A stretch of 64,000 bases of DNA. It comes from Acidobacteriota bacterium (GTDB taxonomy: Bacteria; Acidobacteriota; Terriglobia; Terriglobales; Acidobacteriaceae). Every line of letters starts with the position of its first letter. Positions within the stretch are counted from its first letter, which is position 1. Position numbers and translations under genes: made by a program. The DNA is taken from positions 1-64,000 of the forward strand of contig JAHFUA010000002.1 of NCBI GenBank assembly GCA_023265315.1, written 5' to 3'. Below, one piece after another: positions 48,741-58,115 of this stretch. Under the pieces are notes generated by a model. The model ran no database searches and had not been told where the DNA came from. It saw only the letters and a program-made list of their open reading frames with translations.

Positions 48741-50090
48741 TCAGTCGCGAGTGGCTATAAGCACTCCTGCTGGGCCTGGCAGAGGCACACGGCGTATGTC
48801 CCGGAAGCCGGCCTCGGCAAGCCAGGCCGCGTACTCCGGCTCGCTGTAGCTGCTGCCAGCGCGCGTGCCCACCAGCATGTTAAGCGAGAACAGGGCGGCA
48901 AACCGGGGCGCGGTCTTCTCCGGCTCCAGGATGAAATCCTGCACCAGCACGCGTCCTCCGGGAGCAAGAGCGGCATGCACCCGCTGGTAGAGCGCGCGGT
49001 TTTCTTTCGGTGAAAACATGTGGCAGATAGCGGAGAGCAGCACCAGGTCGAAACCGTGTCCTAGGGGATCGCGGAGCATATCCCCGACGCGCGCGTGGAT
49101 GCGGCCGACGAGACCCGCCCTGCGAATGTACTCCTGGGTGAGCGGGAGGACATCGGCGAGGTCCAGCACTTCGGCCGTCACGCCGGAATTCGCCCGGGCA
49201 AAGGCGATGGAGTATGCGGCGGACCCGCCTCCCAGGTCGAGGATGCGGCGGATGCCCTCCGTTCCCGCGGCGTTCACCACCGCCTGAGATCTCTCCCGGG
49301 CGTTGCGGTCCATGGCGGCGATGAACGTGTTCACCCATTCGCCATCGCCCGTTTTTGGGGCCGGCGTTCCCGCGCGCACCGATGCGGTGAGGTTGGACCA
49401 GCGGTGCCAGAGATTAGCCGTGTGCAGCAGGGCTTTGCGGGCGCTGTCCGGAGAGGCTTCCGCGAAGAAACGCGCGCTCAGCGGCGTGTTGCGGAAGATT
49501 CCATTCTCCTTGCGCAGCAGCTTCAGGGCGGCAAGCGCATGGAGAAGCATCTCCGTGCCTCGCCGGCTGGACTGGATCCTCTCGGCCACGGCGTCGGCGG
49601 ACGCGCCGCCGGCAAGCGCCGTGAAAACGTCCAACTCCAGCGCCGTCAAAACCGTCCGGCTGAACATGAATCCGCGGATCAGTTCGTTGATGTCGTCGGG
49701 TAAGGCACCGGCCTGGTCCCTAGCCTTCAGCATGGCGCGATACTGGTTGCCATGTTCGGTGATCAGCGCCTTCATCGCCGGGGCATCGTTCCACACCAGC
49801 CGCGACACGGGTTTGCCGGATCGCAAGTGCGACGCAACGATCTCGGGCACGTCCGCAGCCTTCACTCCCCGGTACCAGACGCCATCGGGGTAAATGATTA
49901 CCACTGGGCCCTCGTCGCACAGCCCCAGACATCCGCAGGTCGTGACCTGAACTTCGCCGGCAGCGCCCTCGATATCCAATTCGCGGTTTAGGGCGGCGAG
50001 CACATCCCAGGAGCAGGCGGCGGAACAAGAGTTCACACCCTCCGGCTTTTCCTGCCTGCAAACGAAGACGTGATACTGGAACGGTTCCAC
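48741..50090 (-). CDS. Thioredoxin-like [2Fe-2S] ferredoxin fused to a class I O-methyltransferase-type domain
   Basis: N-term YHVFVCRQEKPEGVNSCSAACSWDVLAAL ... VTTCGCLGLCDEGPVVIIYPDGVWYRGV; C-term winged helix plus ILDLGGGSAAYSIAFARANSGVTAEVLDLADVLPLTQEYIRRAGLVGRIHARVGDML. Confidence 0.85.
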   Translation of the reverse strand: MEPFQYHVFVCRQEKPEGVNSCSAACSWDVLAALNRELDIEGAAGEVQVTTCGCLGLCDEGPVVIIYPDGVWYRGVKAADVPEIVASHLRSGKPVSRLVWNDAPAMKALITEHGNQYRAMLKARDQAGALPDDINELIRGFMFSRTVLTALELDVFTALAGGASADAVAERIQSSRRGTEMLLHALAALKLLRKENGIFRNTPLSARFFAEASPDSARKALLHTANLWHRWSNLTASVRAGTPAPKTGDGEWVNTFIAAMDRNARERSQAVVNAAGTEGIRRILDLGGGSAAYSIAFARANSGVTAEVLDLADVLPLTQEYIRRAGLVGRIHARVGDMLRDPLGHGFDLVLLSAICHMFSPKENRALYQRVHAALAPGGRVLVQDFILEPEKTAPRFAALFSLNMLVGTRAGSSYSEPEYAAWLAEAGFRDIRRVPLPGPAGVLIATRD

Positions 50091-50129
50091 TGTGTCCTCC
50101 TTCTAAACCCGTCTCCTAAATCGTCAATG

Positions 50130-50212
50130 GTGGCTGCGAGCTGGTCCGCAGGGGCTAAAACCCGCACAAATACAGAACCTTCAGCGGCACGGCTGAAGCC
50201 GTGCCCTCCCCG
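50130..50212. repeat. REP-like hairpin element (GGCACGGCTGAAGCCGTGCC with upstream ggggctaaaaccc)
   Basis: GGCACGGCT-GA-AGCCGTGCC perfect 9-bp stem at 50186-50205. Confidence 0.8.
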
Positions 50213-50222
50213 GAGAATCGGC

Positions 50223-51467
50223 TTACAGAGCGATCAGCTCCGGCCGCTTCATCTGGCTTCGCACTGCTACCGACAAGCGGCGGATGCCCTCGCGGATCCG
50301 CTCCGGCGGTGCGTTGGAAAAATTCAGCCGCAGGTGACGACGCCCCTCGTCGCCGGTGGCGTAGAAAGAGTCGCCGGGCACGAAGGCCACGTTTTGCTGC
50401 AATGCCGCGTCGAAGAGCGTCTGACACTCGATGTCCGCCGGCAGGGTCACCCACAGGAACAAGCCTCCCGCGGGATGGGTCCATGTGACCTGCGGCGGAA
50501 AGAATTCCTGGAGCGCTGCCAGCATGGCATCGCGACGCTCGCGATAGACCTGCCGGATCTTCTTGACGTGCTCATCGAGAAAGCCGTCGCGCGCCACCTC
50601 GTAGGCCACCACCTGGACGAAGGTGCTGGTGTGCAGGTCTGCCCCTTGCTTGAGCTGCACGAGCCTCGTGATCACTTCCGGCGGAGCCACGATCCATCCC
50701 AGGCGCAGACCCGGGGCCAGCGTCTTAGAGAAAGTGCTCAGATAGATCACGTTGCCCAACCGATAGCCGTCGTCGCGCTGCAGGTTTTCGCGGTCGGCCA
50801 CGATCAAGGGCGCCAGGTGCTGCCCTTCATACCGCAGTTGACCGTAGGGATCGTCCTCGATGATGGGAATGCCGTACCGGTCGGCCAGGAGCACCAATTC
50901 GTGCCGCCGTCCTTCCGATAGCGTCACCCCTCCCGGATTCTGGAAGTTCGGCAGGATGTACATGAACTTCGGTCCGGAGCGCAGCGCTTCTTCCAGCCGC
51001 TCGGTCTGCACTCCATCGTCATCGATAGGAACCGAGACGTACTGGGCGCCATAAACATCGAAAGCCTGAAGTGCACCCAGGTACGTCGGCGCCTCGACCA
51101 GCAAGCGGTCGCCGGGATTGACCAGCAGTTTCCCGATCAGATCCAGCGCCTGCTGGGAGCCGGAGGTGATCAGGACGTTGTCCGCAGCAGCCACGACCCC
51201 ATAGCGAGACATGTTCTGGGAGATCATCTCCCGCAGCGGAGCGTAACCCTCAGTGGTGCCGTACTGCAGAGCGCAGGCCCCCTTCTCCGCCAGGACTCGC
51301 TGGCAGGCTTGCTGGAATCGCTCGATGGGAAACAATTCCGGCGCGGGCAGGCCGCCGGCGAAGGATATAACTTCGGGGCGCTGGGTCAGCTTCAGCAACT
51401 CGCGGATCACCGAACTCTTGATGACCTTCGTCCGCTGTGCAAAGCGATAAGTCCAAGACGTTGACAT
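50223..51467 (-). CDS. PLP-dependent aminotransferase (2-aminoadipate/aromatic aminotransferase-like)
   Basis: ISFAGGLPAPELFPIE, LQYGTTEGYAPLREMI, ITSGSQQALDLIGKLL, YLSTFSKTLAPGLRLGWIVAP. Confidence 0.92.
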   Translation of the reverse strand: MSTSWTYRFAQRTKVIKSSVIRELLKLTQRPEVISFAGGLPAPELFPIERFQQACQRVLAEKGACALQYGTTEGYAPLREMISQNMSRYGVVAAADNVLITSGSQQALDLIGKLLVNPGDRLLVEAPTYLGALQAFDVYGAQYVSVPIDDDGVQTERLEEALRSGPKFMYILPNFQNPGGVTLSEGRRHELVLLADRYGIPIIEDDPYGQLRYEGQHLAPLIVADRENLQRDDGYRLGNVIYLSTFSKTLAPGLRLGWIVAPPEVITRLVQLKQGADLHTSTFVQVVAYEVARDGFLDEHVKKIRQVYRERRDAMLAALQEFFPPQVTWTHPAGGLFLWVTLPADIECQTLFDAALQQNVAFVPGDSFYATGDEGRRHLRLNFSNAPPERIREGIRRLSVAVRSQMKRPELIAL

Positions 51468-51526
51468 GCATCCCTCCGACACACACCACACAGTTTAATT
51501 CTCAATCGTCGCCTCTTGGAAAGGCT

Positions 51527-51540
51527 GTGATCTGGATTAC
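51527..51540. promoter_or_regulatory. Near-match CRP-like box GTGATCTGGATTAC
   Basis: GTGA-N6-TTAC between the divergent aminotransferase and membrane protein genes. Confidence 0.35.
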
Positions 51541-51691
51541 GGGCCTTGGTGCGCTCTGGAGGCGTGTGCCGCGCCTCACGAACTCTGGTGACAGGACTCA
51601 CTGCGCGGAGATACAAGAAACCAATAACCTGTTGATAAAGAACGCCCCCTCGCAGCCGCTTCATTGCGGCCAACGAGCTTGGAGGTGTGTT

Positions 51692-52441
51692 ATGTTGCCG
51701 GTGTTCTGGCTCGTGCTCCTGGTCATTGGTACCTGCATCTCTCTGCTGATGCTGGGGCTCGGGGGAAAAGCAATCTACAACCGCTATCGCGGAGGCCGGG
51801 CAGTCACCTGCCCGGAAACTCACCAGCAGGTCGGGGTGAGATTCGATGCGCTGCGTGCGGCCGTCACCGAATTGAGCGGAAGGCCCGCTTTTCGCCTCGC
51901 TGACTGCACTCGCTGGCCCATGCGCGCCGATTGCGGCCAGGAATGCATCCCGGAGGCACTCGAAACCGCGCCGTATACCAAAGGCGAAGTCGATCTGCCG
52001 AAAACCAAGAAGATCTATCACCTTCCGGTGCTGATGGCCGCTTTTGCGGCTTGGGTCTTGGGGGCGCTCTGGCATTCGCAATACCTGCTGCGCCCATCCT
52101 GGACGCAATCGCTAGGGCTGAGCCCAGCCGATCTGCACCGCATCGTCAGGTGGTGGGCTCCTCACCTGCTCAGCGTAACGGCCTGCCTTCTGTTTGCCTA
52201 CGGTGCGGCGTGGCTTTTCGCCTGGCAGGGAGGAAAACGTGCCCGGCAGGGGATCATCACGTCGATCTCTCTTTGGTTGGCCGTGGCGGCAGCCAGTCTG
52301 CTGGTTACGGGTTGGGCAGGAATCCCAGGAGATCTGCTGAGGATTGAGGCTGCTTACACGTTCCTGGCGAGCGTCGTGATTGGCGCAATCATCGGTGGGT
52401 TGAGCGGCAGACTGGGGGAATCGGCGTTCGAACAGCAGTGA
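51692..52441 (+). CDS. Hypothetical membrane protein
   Basis: MLPVFWLVLLVIGTCISLLMLGLGGKAIYNRYRGGRAVTCPETHQQVGVRFDALRAAVTEL...; several TM helices; RBS ggaggtg. Confidence 0.65.
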   Translation: MLPVFWLVLLVIGTCISLLMLGLGGKAIYNRYRGGRAVTCPETHQQVGVRFDALRAAVTELSGRPAFRLADCTRWPMRADCGQECIPEALETAPYTKGEVDLPKTKKIYHLPVLMAAFAAWVLGALWHSQYLLRPSWTQSLGLSPADLHRIVRWWAPHLLSVTACLLFAYGAAWLFAWQGGKRARQGIITSISLWLAVAAASLLVTGWAGIPGDLLRIEAAYTFLASVVIGAIIGGLSGRLGESAFEQQ

Positions 52442-52568
52442 GAGGCGATCCGCGACTTCTGCGTCCAACCGTGCCTGCCCACGCCGTTGTGCAACCCCGC
52501 GTCACGTTTATTGGTCACAGACACGGCATCACGGCTATGGTAAGCAAGGGCACGCTCGGAGGTGCCCC

Positions 52569-53387
52569 GTGGCTTATGGAAGCTTGCGTCACCTGCGATT
52601 GGCTTTTCTCGGCGCCGGAAGCATCGCCGCGCCGCTAATCGAGCGCCTGGTGAAGTCAGGCGCCATCTCACCCGAAAACATCCTTGCTACCGACGGGCGA
52701 CCGGAGCGCCTGGTGGAAATGCAGCGGCGGTTCGGTATCATGGTCTCGCCGCATAACAGCGCGGCAACCTCTTTCGCTGATTCCATTCTTCTCTCTGCAC
52801 CCCCCGACGTGGCAGCAGCCGTGCTCGCTGAATTGCGTGGCCGCCTGGCTCGCGACCAGTTGATCATCTCCCTCGTCGCTGGCGTTACCACCGCGGTGAT
52901 AGAAGATCATCTGGGACAGGCGATCGCGGTGGTGCGCGTGGTTCCCAACCTTCCGTGTACTGTCGGTTGTGGCGTGATCCCCTACTGCCTGGGCCGGTAC
53001 GCAAAGCCTTCCGATCAGGGGCGGGCAACGACGCTGCTGTCCGTCTTGGGGTGTTCTGTCAAAATCCGCGAGGATCAGATGAATGCCGCCGCGGCGGTCA
53101 CTGCGGCTGGTCCCAGTTACATCTTGCCGGTGATCAAGACGCTGATCCAGGCGGCCGTGCGGAATGGACTGGCGGAAGGCGAGGCTCGCTCCCTGGTGGC
53201 ACGTATGGTGCGGGGAACGGGGGAGCTGGCGGCAGAAACCCGAGAGGACTTGGACACGCTCACCCTGAAGATCGGCGCCAGTATCCCCAACGAAGAACAG
53301 GTGTGTGCCTTATTCACTGAAGCCTTCGAAACTGCAATGAAGAAGCTGACCGGGGAGGAGAAAGAACCTGCGGCCGCGGCAGCGTAG
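52569..53387 (+). CDS. proC: Pyrroline-5-carboxylate reductase
   Basis: LRLAFLGAGSIAAPLIERL, SPHNSAATSFADSILLSAPPDVAAAVLAELR, VRVVPNLPCTVGCGVIPYCLG, AAAVTAAGPSYILPVIKTLIQAAVRNGL. Confidence 0.9.
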   Translation: MAYGSLRHLRLAFLGAGSIAAPLIERLVKSGAISPENILATDGRPERLVEMQRRFGIMVSPHNSAATSFADSILLSAPPDVAAAVLAELRGRLARDQLIISLVAGVTTAVIEDHLGQAIAVVRVVPNLPCTVGCGVIPYCLGRYAKPSDQGRATTLLSVLGCSVKIREDQMNAAAAVTAAGPSYILPVIKTLIQAAVRNGLAEGEARSLVARMVRGTGELAAETREDLDTLTLKIGASIPNEEQVCALFTEAFETAMKKLTGEEKEPAAAAA

Positions 53388-53453
53388 GTCGTGGAAGCAC
53401 AAACGTCAAACGAGCAGCGTGTTGCTCAAGCACTTAGAAAACTGGAGACGCCG

Positions 53454-54578
53454 ATGAAAACTACCCTGACAGTAATCAAGGCCGACGTGGGGTCCATCGG
53501 GGGGCACATCATGCCCTCCAAGCGGCTGCTGGCGCGGGTGCAGGAAGTGGTGGAGTCCGCCGGCAAGGCGCTGATCCAGGATCACTACATCGGTTTTACG
53601 GGCGACGACATCGCCATCCTCATGACCCACACCCACGGAGTGCGGCACGAGCAGGTGCACAAGTTGGCGTGGGATGCCTTTGTGGCCGGAACCGCCATTG
53701 CCAAGGAGGAAGGCCTCTACGGCGCCGGGCAGGACCTTCTGAAGGATTCTTTCTCCGGCAACGTCCACGGTCTGGGGCCGGCGGTTGCGGAAATGGAGAT
53801 CAATGAACGTCCCAACGAGCCGTTCCTGTTCTTTGCCGCCGATAAGACCGACCCCGGGGCGTACAACCTGCCGCTCTTCCTCACCTTTGCCGACGTAATG
53901 ACCACTCCGGGCCTGATTCTGTCCCCCAAGCTCAGTCAGGGCTTCCGCTGGGTCGTCATGGACGTAAATCACACCGAGGGTGACCGGGTGATCGAGTTGG
54001 TCACGCCAGAGGAGATCTACGATCTGGCAGCGCTGCTGCGCGACAACGAGCGCTTCGTGGTGGAGTCGGTATGGTCGCGGGCCAGCGGCGAACAATGCGC
54101 GGCCGTCGCTACTTCCCGGCTGCACAACATTGCCGGCAAATATACGGGCAAGGACGATCCGGTGATGATGGTGCGCACGCAGATGGACTTTCCGGCTACC
54201 GGGGAGGTGCTGGCGCCCTATGCCATCGGGCATTTCGTCGCCGGCGGCATGCGCGGCTCGCACAACATGCCGCTGATGCCGGTGGCGCTGAATACGCCCA
54301 CGTCGTATTTCGACGGGCCTCCGCTGGTCTCCTGCGCCGCCTTCTGCGTCCATGGCACCAAGCTGACGGAGCCAGCCGACTGCTTCGCTCATCCCTTGTG
54401 GGACGAAGTGCGGGCACACGTCAGCCGCAAGGCCATCGACATGCGACGCCAGGGGTTCAATGGCGCTGCCATGCTGCCCATGGCTGAACTGGAGTACACC
54501 GGCGTCATGGACAAGCTGGCCAAGCTGGAGAAACGCTTCACGGTGCGTGTCCAGAAGAAGCCAGCGGCTGCGGCCTGA
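53454..54578 (+). CDS. Archaeal-type fructose 1,6-bisphosphate aldolase/phosphatase (class V FBPase)
   Basis: MKTTLTVIKADVGSIGGHIMPSKRLLARVQEVVES ... GDDIAILMTHTHG ... FLFFAADKTDPGAYNLPLF ... SYFDGPPLVSCAAFCVHGTKLTEPADCFAHPLWDEVR. Confidence 0.94.
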   Translation: MKTTLTVIKADVGSIGGHIMPSKRLLARVQEVVESAGKALIQDHYIGFTGDDIAILMTHTHGVRHEQVHKLAWDAFVAGTAIAKEEGLYGAGQDLLKDSFSGNVHGLGPAVAEMEINERPNEPFLFFAADKTDPGAYNLPLFLTFADVMTTPGLILSPKLSQGFRWVVMDVNHTEGDRVIELVTPEEIYDLAALLRDNERFVVESVWSRASGEQCAAVATSRLHNIAGKYTGKDDPVMMVRTQMDFPATGEVLAPYAIGHFVAGGMRGSHNMPLMPVALNTPTSYFDGPPLVSCAAFCVHGTKLTEPADCFAHPLWDEVRAHVSRKAIDMRRQGFNGAAMLPMAELEYTGVMDKLAKLEKRFTVRVQKKPAAAA

Positions 54579-54634
54579 GGAGCGACGTCACAAGCTGTAA
54601 GTTAGACGGGGACGACTCGAAAGGAGCCATGCGG

Positions 54635-54663
54635 GGCGTGATCTGATCGCAGTCGATCACGCC
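54635..54663. terminator. Hairpin GGCGTGATC-N11-GATCACGCC downstream of FBPase gene
   Basis: Perfect 9-bp arms, 57 nt after the stop; no clear U-tract. Confidence 0.4.
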
Positions 54664-54698
54664 TCTTGCCCCGCCCCCCGCGTCGCTAACTCGCTAGA

Positions 54699-54712
54699 GT
54701 GATATTCGTCAC
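54699..54712. promoter_or_regulatory. CRP-like box GTGATATTCGTCAC
   Basis: Exact GTGA-N6-TCAC upstream of the ABC transporter operon. Confidence 0.45.
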
Positions 54713-54974
54713 AGACGAGCGCTTCTCATCCGGCTAAAAATGTATGGCTTTGAGGAAGTCGTAGCCGGCTAAGCCCCGGTGTCAAAGGTGAACGGCGCGC
54801 CGGGGGAACAGCCTGCCACCTTTCCGAACGCGGCGGACACCAAAGCAACGATTTCCTGTCCAAAAACCGGAACCGCTGTTCTTGCAAGCGCCTTCTCGGC
54901 AGTCCTGCACGGTTCCGAGATCCGGCTGTCTTGCGTACAATACCTCCGACCTCCCGGCCCTTGAATCGTTAGCG

Positions 54975-56213
54975 ATGCACTTTGAAAACATCTTCTTACC
55001 GAGGTGGATTGTGAAACAAGTGACTCTGCTTGCCTTCGTCCTGGTTCTTCTGGCCAGCGTGGGATTCTGCCAGCAACCGATCACCATCGGATTCACCGTT
55101 TCCAAGACCGGCGCCCTGAACGTCGACTCCCTGGAGCAATACCGCGGATTCGAACTGTGGCGCGACCAGGTCAATGCTGCCGGCGGCATCAAGGCGAGCG
55201 GCAAAAGCTACAAAGTACAGTTTGCAAGTTACGATGACGAATCCAACTCCAAGCGCGTACAGCAGCTCTACACGCGCATGATCCTGGAGGATAAGGCTGA
55301 CTTCCTGTTCAGTCCCTATTCATCCGGGCTCACCGCCACGGCGGCGGTGGTGACGGAGCAATACGGCAAGATCATGCTCACCACGGGCGCCGCCGAAGGA
55401 AAAACCTACACCCTGGGCAACCACTACTTGTTCCAGATGTTTGCGCCCGCTCCCGAATATCTGAAGGTTGCCTTAGACGCGCTGAAAGCCAAGGACCCGA
55501 AAGCCACGGTCGCCTTCGTGTACGAGGACGCCGCCTTTTCCGTTGCCGTGGTAACCCCGGCGAAGGCCTATGCGCAGCAGCAAGGGTTCAACGTGGTCTT
55601 CAGCGAAGCCTACGCTCCTAACACGACCGACTTCAGCGCGATTCTCGACAAGGTAATTGCATCCAAAGCCACGGTAATGCTGGGCGGGGGCCATTACGCC
55701 GACGGGTCGACCTTGGGGCGGCAACTGTACGCCCGCAAGGCCGCCCTGAAGATGATTACGTTGCTGGTGGCGCCTGACAGCGAGAAATGGGTGGAGTTGG
55801 GCGATGCCGGTGTGGGCGTGTGCGTGCCCTCACAGTGGGAACCGCAAGTGACGGCTAAACCGCAATTCGGGCCTACGGTGGCACAGTTCGACAAAGACTA
55901 TCGGGCTAAGTTCAACGCTGAGCCTAGCTATGAATCGGCGGGTGGTTACGCAGCGGGCCTCATCCTGCAACACGCTATCGAGAAGGCGGGCGGAATCGAC
56001 GCCGCCAAGGTGGCTGAGGCGCTGAACGCGACGGACGCCACCACATTCTACGGGCGCACCCAGTTCGCCACCGCGCCCAACGAACATGGTTTGCAGGTGG
56101 GTCACAGCATGGTGCTGGCGCAGTGGCACAAGGACAAGTCGGGAAAGCCGGTGAAGCAAGTGGTGTGGCCATTGGCCAGCAAGAGCGCCAATCTCGCGTA
56201 TCCCATCCGCTAA
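54975..56213 (+). CDS. Branched-chain amino-acid-type ABC transporter substrate-binding protein
   Basis: Signal peptide LLAFVLVLLASVGFC; ITIGFTVSKTGALNVDSLEQYRGFELWRDQVNAAGGIKASGKSYKVQFASYDDESNSKRVQQLYTRMI (Peripla_BP_6). Confidence 0.9.
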   Translation: MHFENIFLPRWIVKQVTLLAFVLVLLASVGFCQQPITIGFTVSKTGALNVDSLEQYRGFELWRDQVNAAGGIKASGKSYKVQFASYDDESNSKRVQQLYTRMILEDKADFLFSPYSSGLTATAAVVTEQYGKIMLTTGAAEGKTYTLGNHYLFQMFAPAPEYLKVALDALKAKDPKATVAFVYEDAAFSVAVVTPAKAYAQQQGFNVVFSEAYAPNTTDFSAILDKVIASKATVMLGGGHYADGSTLGRQLYARKAALKMITLLVAPDSEKWVELGDAGVGVCVPSQWEPQVTAKPQFGPTVAQFDKDYRAKFNAEPSYESAGGYAAGLILQHAIEKAGGIDAAKVAEALNATDATTFYGRTQFATAPNEHGLQVGHSMVLAQWHKDKSGKPVKQVVWPLASKSANLAYPIR

Positions 56214-56292
56214 CCAGGTTTCCGGCAAAACCGCTTCGGCGCCGGCGAGCACAGGTAGCTCAGCTACAAAACCACAACAGCGAAGGGGGAGT

Positions 56293-57153
56293 ATGTCTGG
56301 CATTCTGGCCTCTATGATTGACGGCCTGCTCGTCGGCTCGGTGTACGGCTTGGCCGCGATGGGACTGAGTCTGATCTGGGGGGTTATGAATGTCATCAAT
56401 CTCACCCACGGCGCCATGATCGCCCTGGGCATGTTCGGCATGTATCTGCTGTTCGGACTTGTCACGACGAACGCGTACTTGTTGTTGCTGCCGGTTATAG
56501 CGGCGGGGCTGGTGCTCGGCATTGTCGTGTACTGGATGGCGGTACACTGGGTCATTGGCCGCAGCGAACTGATGAGCCTGCTGTCCACCTTCGCGGTGAA
56601 CATGATGGTCATCGGCATCGGCACCACGCTGTTCAGCACCAGCCCCTACAACGTCAACTTCAGCCTGCCGGGCATTACCATCGGGGCTTACACGTTTACC
56701 GGGAACCATATCGCGGCGGCCGTCTCAGCGGTCGTGATTGCACTGGCGCTGCAGCTCTTCCTGTACCGCACGCGGCCCGGCAAAGCCATCCGCGCCGTCG
56801 CCGATAACCGCGAAGCCGCCGAGTTGATGGGCATCTCCTCGACTGCGGTGCTGACTATCGCCTTCGGGATCGGGATTGCCCTGGCCACAGCCTCCGGTGC
56901 ACTGGTGTCAACAATGTTCCCATTTACCATCCTCTCCGGCGGCGCCTACGAGCTGAAAAGCTTCGTGGTTACCGTCCTTGCGGGACTGGGCAAGCCTGCC
57001 GGTGCGCTGCTCGCCGGAGTGTTGCTGGGCCTGCTGGAGGGAGCGTTGACTCCGTTCATCGCTGTAAGTTGGATTCCGCTGATTGAATTCGGGCTGTTCG
57101 TGGTGGTGCTGGTGGCTCTTCCGCACGGCATTTTCGGGAGGGCAACGGCATGA
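56293..57153 (+). CDS. livH: Branched-chain amino acid ABC transporter permease LivH-like
   Basis: LASMIDGLLVGSVYGLAAMGLSLIWGVMNVINLTHGAMIALG ... AIRAVADNREAAELMGIS. Confidence 0.92.
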   Translation: MSGILASMIDGLLVGSVYGLAAMGLSLIWGVMNVINLTHGAMIALGMFGMYLLFGLVTTNAYLLLLPVIAAGLVLGIVVYWMAVHWVIGRSELMSLLSTFAVNMMVIGIGTTLFSTSPYNVNFSLPGITIGAYTFTGNHIAAAVSAVVIALALQLFLYRTRPGKAIRAVADNREAAELMGISSTAVLTIAFGIGIALATASGALVSTMFPFTILSGGAYELKSFVVTVLAGLGKPAGALLAGVLLGLLEGALTPFIAVSWIPLIEFGLFVVVLVALPHGIFGRATA

Positions 57154-58115
57154 TCCTTCGGCGGCCCTTCTTTTGGCTAGTTCTCCTCGCGTCGGCGCTG
57201 TTCGTATTCATTCCGCTGCGTTCCAACAATGTTCTTCTGCGCGAGGACCTCATCCTGGTGGCCGTTGCCATCATCCTGGCCAGCAATCTGAACTTGATGA
57301 TCGGCTATACCGGGTACGTGAATTTCGGAAACATCATCTTTTTCGGCCTCGGCGGTTATGTCGGGCTGTACCTGGCGACGGTACGAGGCTGGAATCTGAT
57401 GCTTGCCGCCGTAGTGGCCGGCGTGGCAGTCAGCCTCTTCGCGCTGCTCTTCGGGCTGGCTATTCTTCGCTTGCGGGGCGCTTATTTTGCGCTCGCCACC
57501 ATCGGCGTGCTGGAAGCCGTCCAGGCGTTCGTTTCCAATTTCAACCCCTGGGGACGCGCGACAGGCATGTACGTATCCTTTAGCGCCTACCAGCCGCTGG
57601 GCGGGGCGATGCGCGCCCTCTGGATCACCTATTACCTGATCATTGCGGTCATGGCTTTATCGCTGATCCTGAGCCTGGCCATCAAGAATTCCAAGTTCGG
57701 GCTTGGCCTGTTCGCCATCCGCGAGGACGAGGACGCCGCCGTTGTGCTGGGCGTTAATGCCACCGTTTACAAGGCGATCATCTACAGCGTCTCCGCCTTC
57801 CTGCCCGCCATTGCCGGCACACTGATGTTCTATAAGAACGGGATGATCGATCCCTCGATCGCGTTCGAGTTGACGCTATCCATCGAGGCCATCGTGATGC
57901 TGATGCTCGGCGGCCAAGGCACGGTGATGGGCGCGGCCTTGGGCGGGGGCCTGTACGAGACACTGCGCTCCTACCTGCTGACCTCTCCCAAGCTGTCCAG
58001 CTTTCACCTGGTGATCGCCGGCGGGCTGCTGCTGCTGGTGGTGCTGTTCGCGCCCGGAGGCCTGATCGGCTGGCTCTATCGCCTGGCGCCGCGTGCGCGC
58101 AAGGTGATCGAATGA
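57150..58115 (+). CDS. livM: Branched-chain amino acid ABC transporter permease LivM-like
   Basis: LNLMIGYTGYVNFGNIIFFGLGGYVG ... LFAIREDEDAAVVLGVNATVYKAIIYSVSAFLPAIAG ... GGQGTVMGAALGGGLYETL. Confidence 0.92.
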   Translation: MILRRPFFWLVLLASALFVFIPLRSNNVLLREDLILVAVAIILASNLNLMIGYTGYVNFGNIIFFGLGGYVGLYLATVRGWNLMLAAVVAGVAVSLFALLFGLAILRLRGAYFALATIGVLEAVQAFVSNFNPWGRATGMYVSFSAYQPLGGAMRALWITYYLIIAVMALSLILSLAIKNSKFGLGLFAIREDEDAAVVLGVNATVYKAIIYSVSAFLPAIAGTLMFYKNGMIDPSIAFELTLSIEAIVMLMLGGQGTVMGAALGGGLYETLRSYLLTSPKLSSFHLVIAGGLLLLVVLFAPGGLIGWLYRLAPRARKVIE

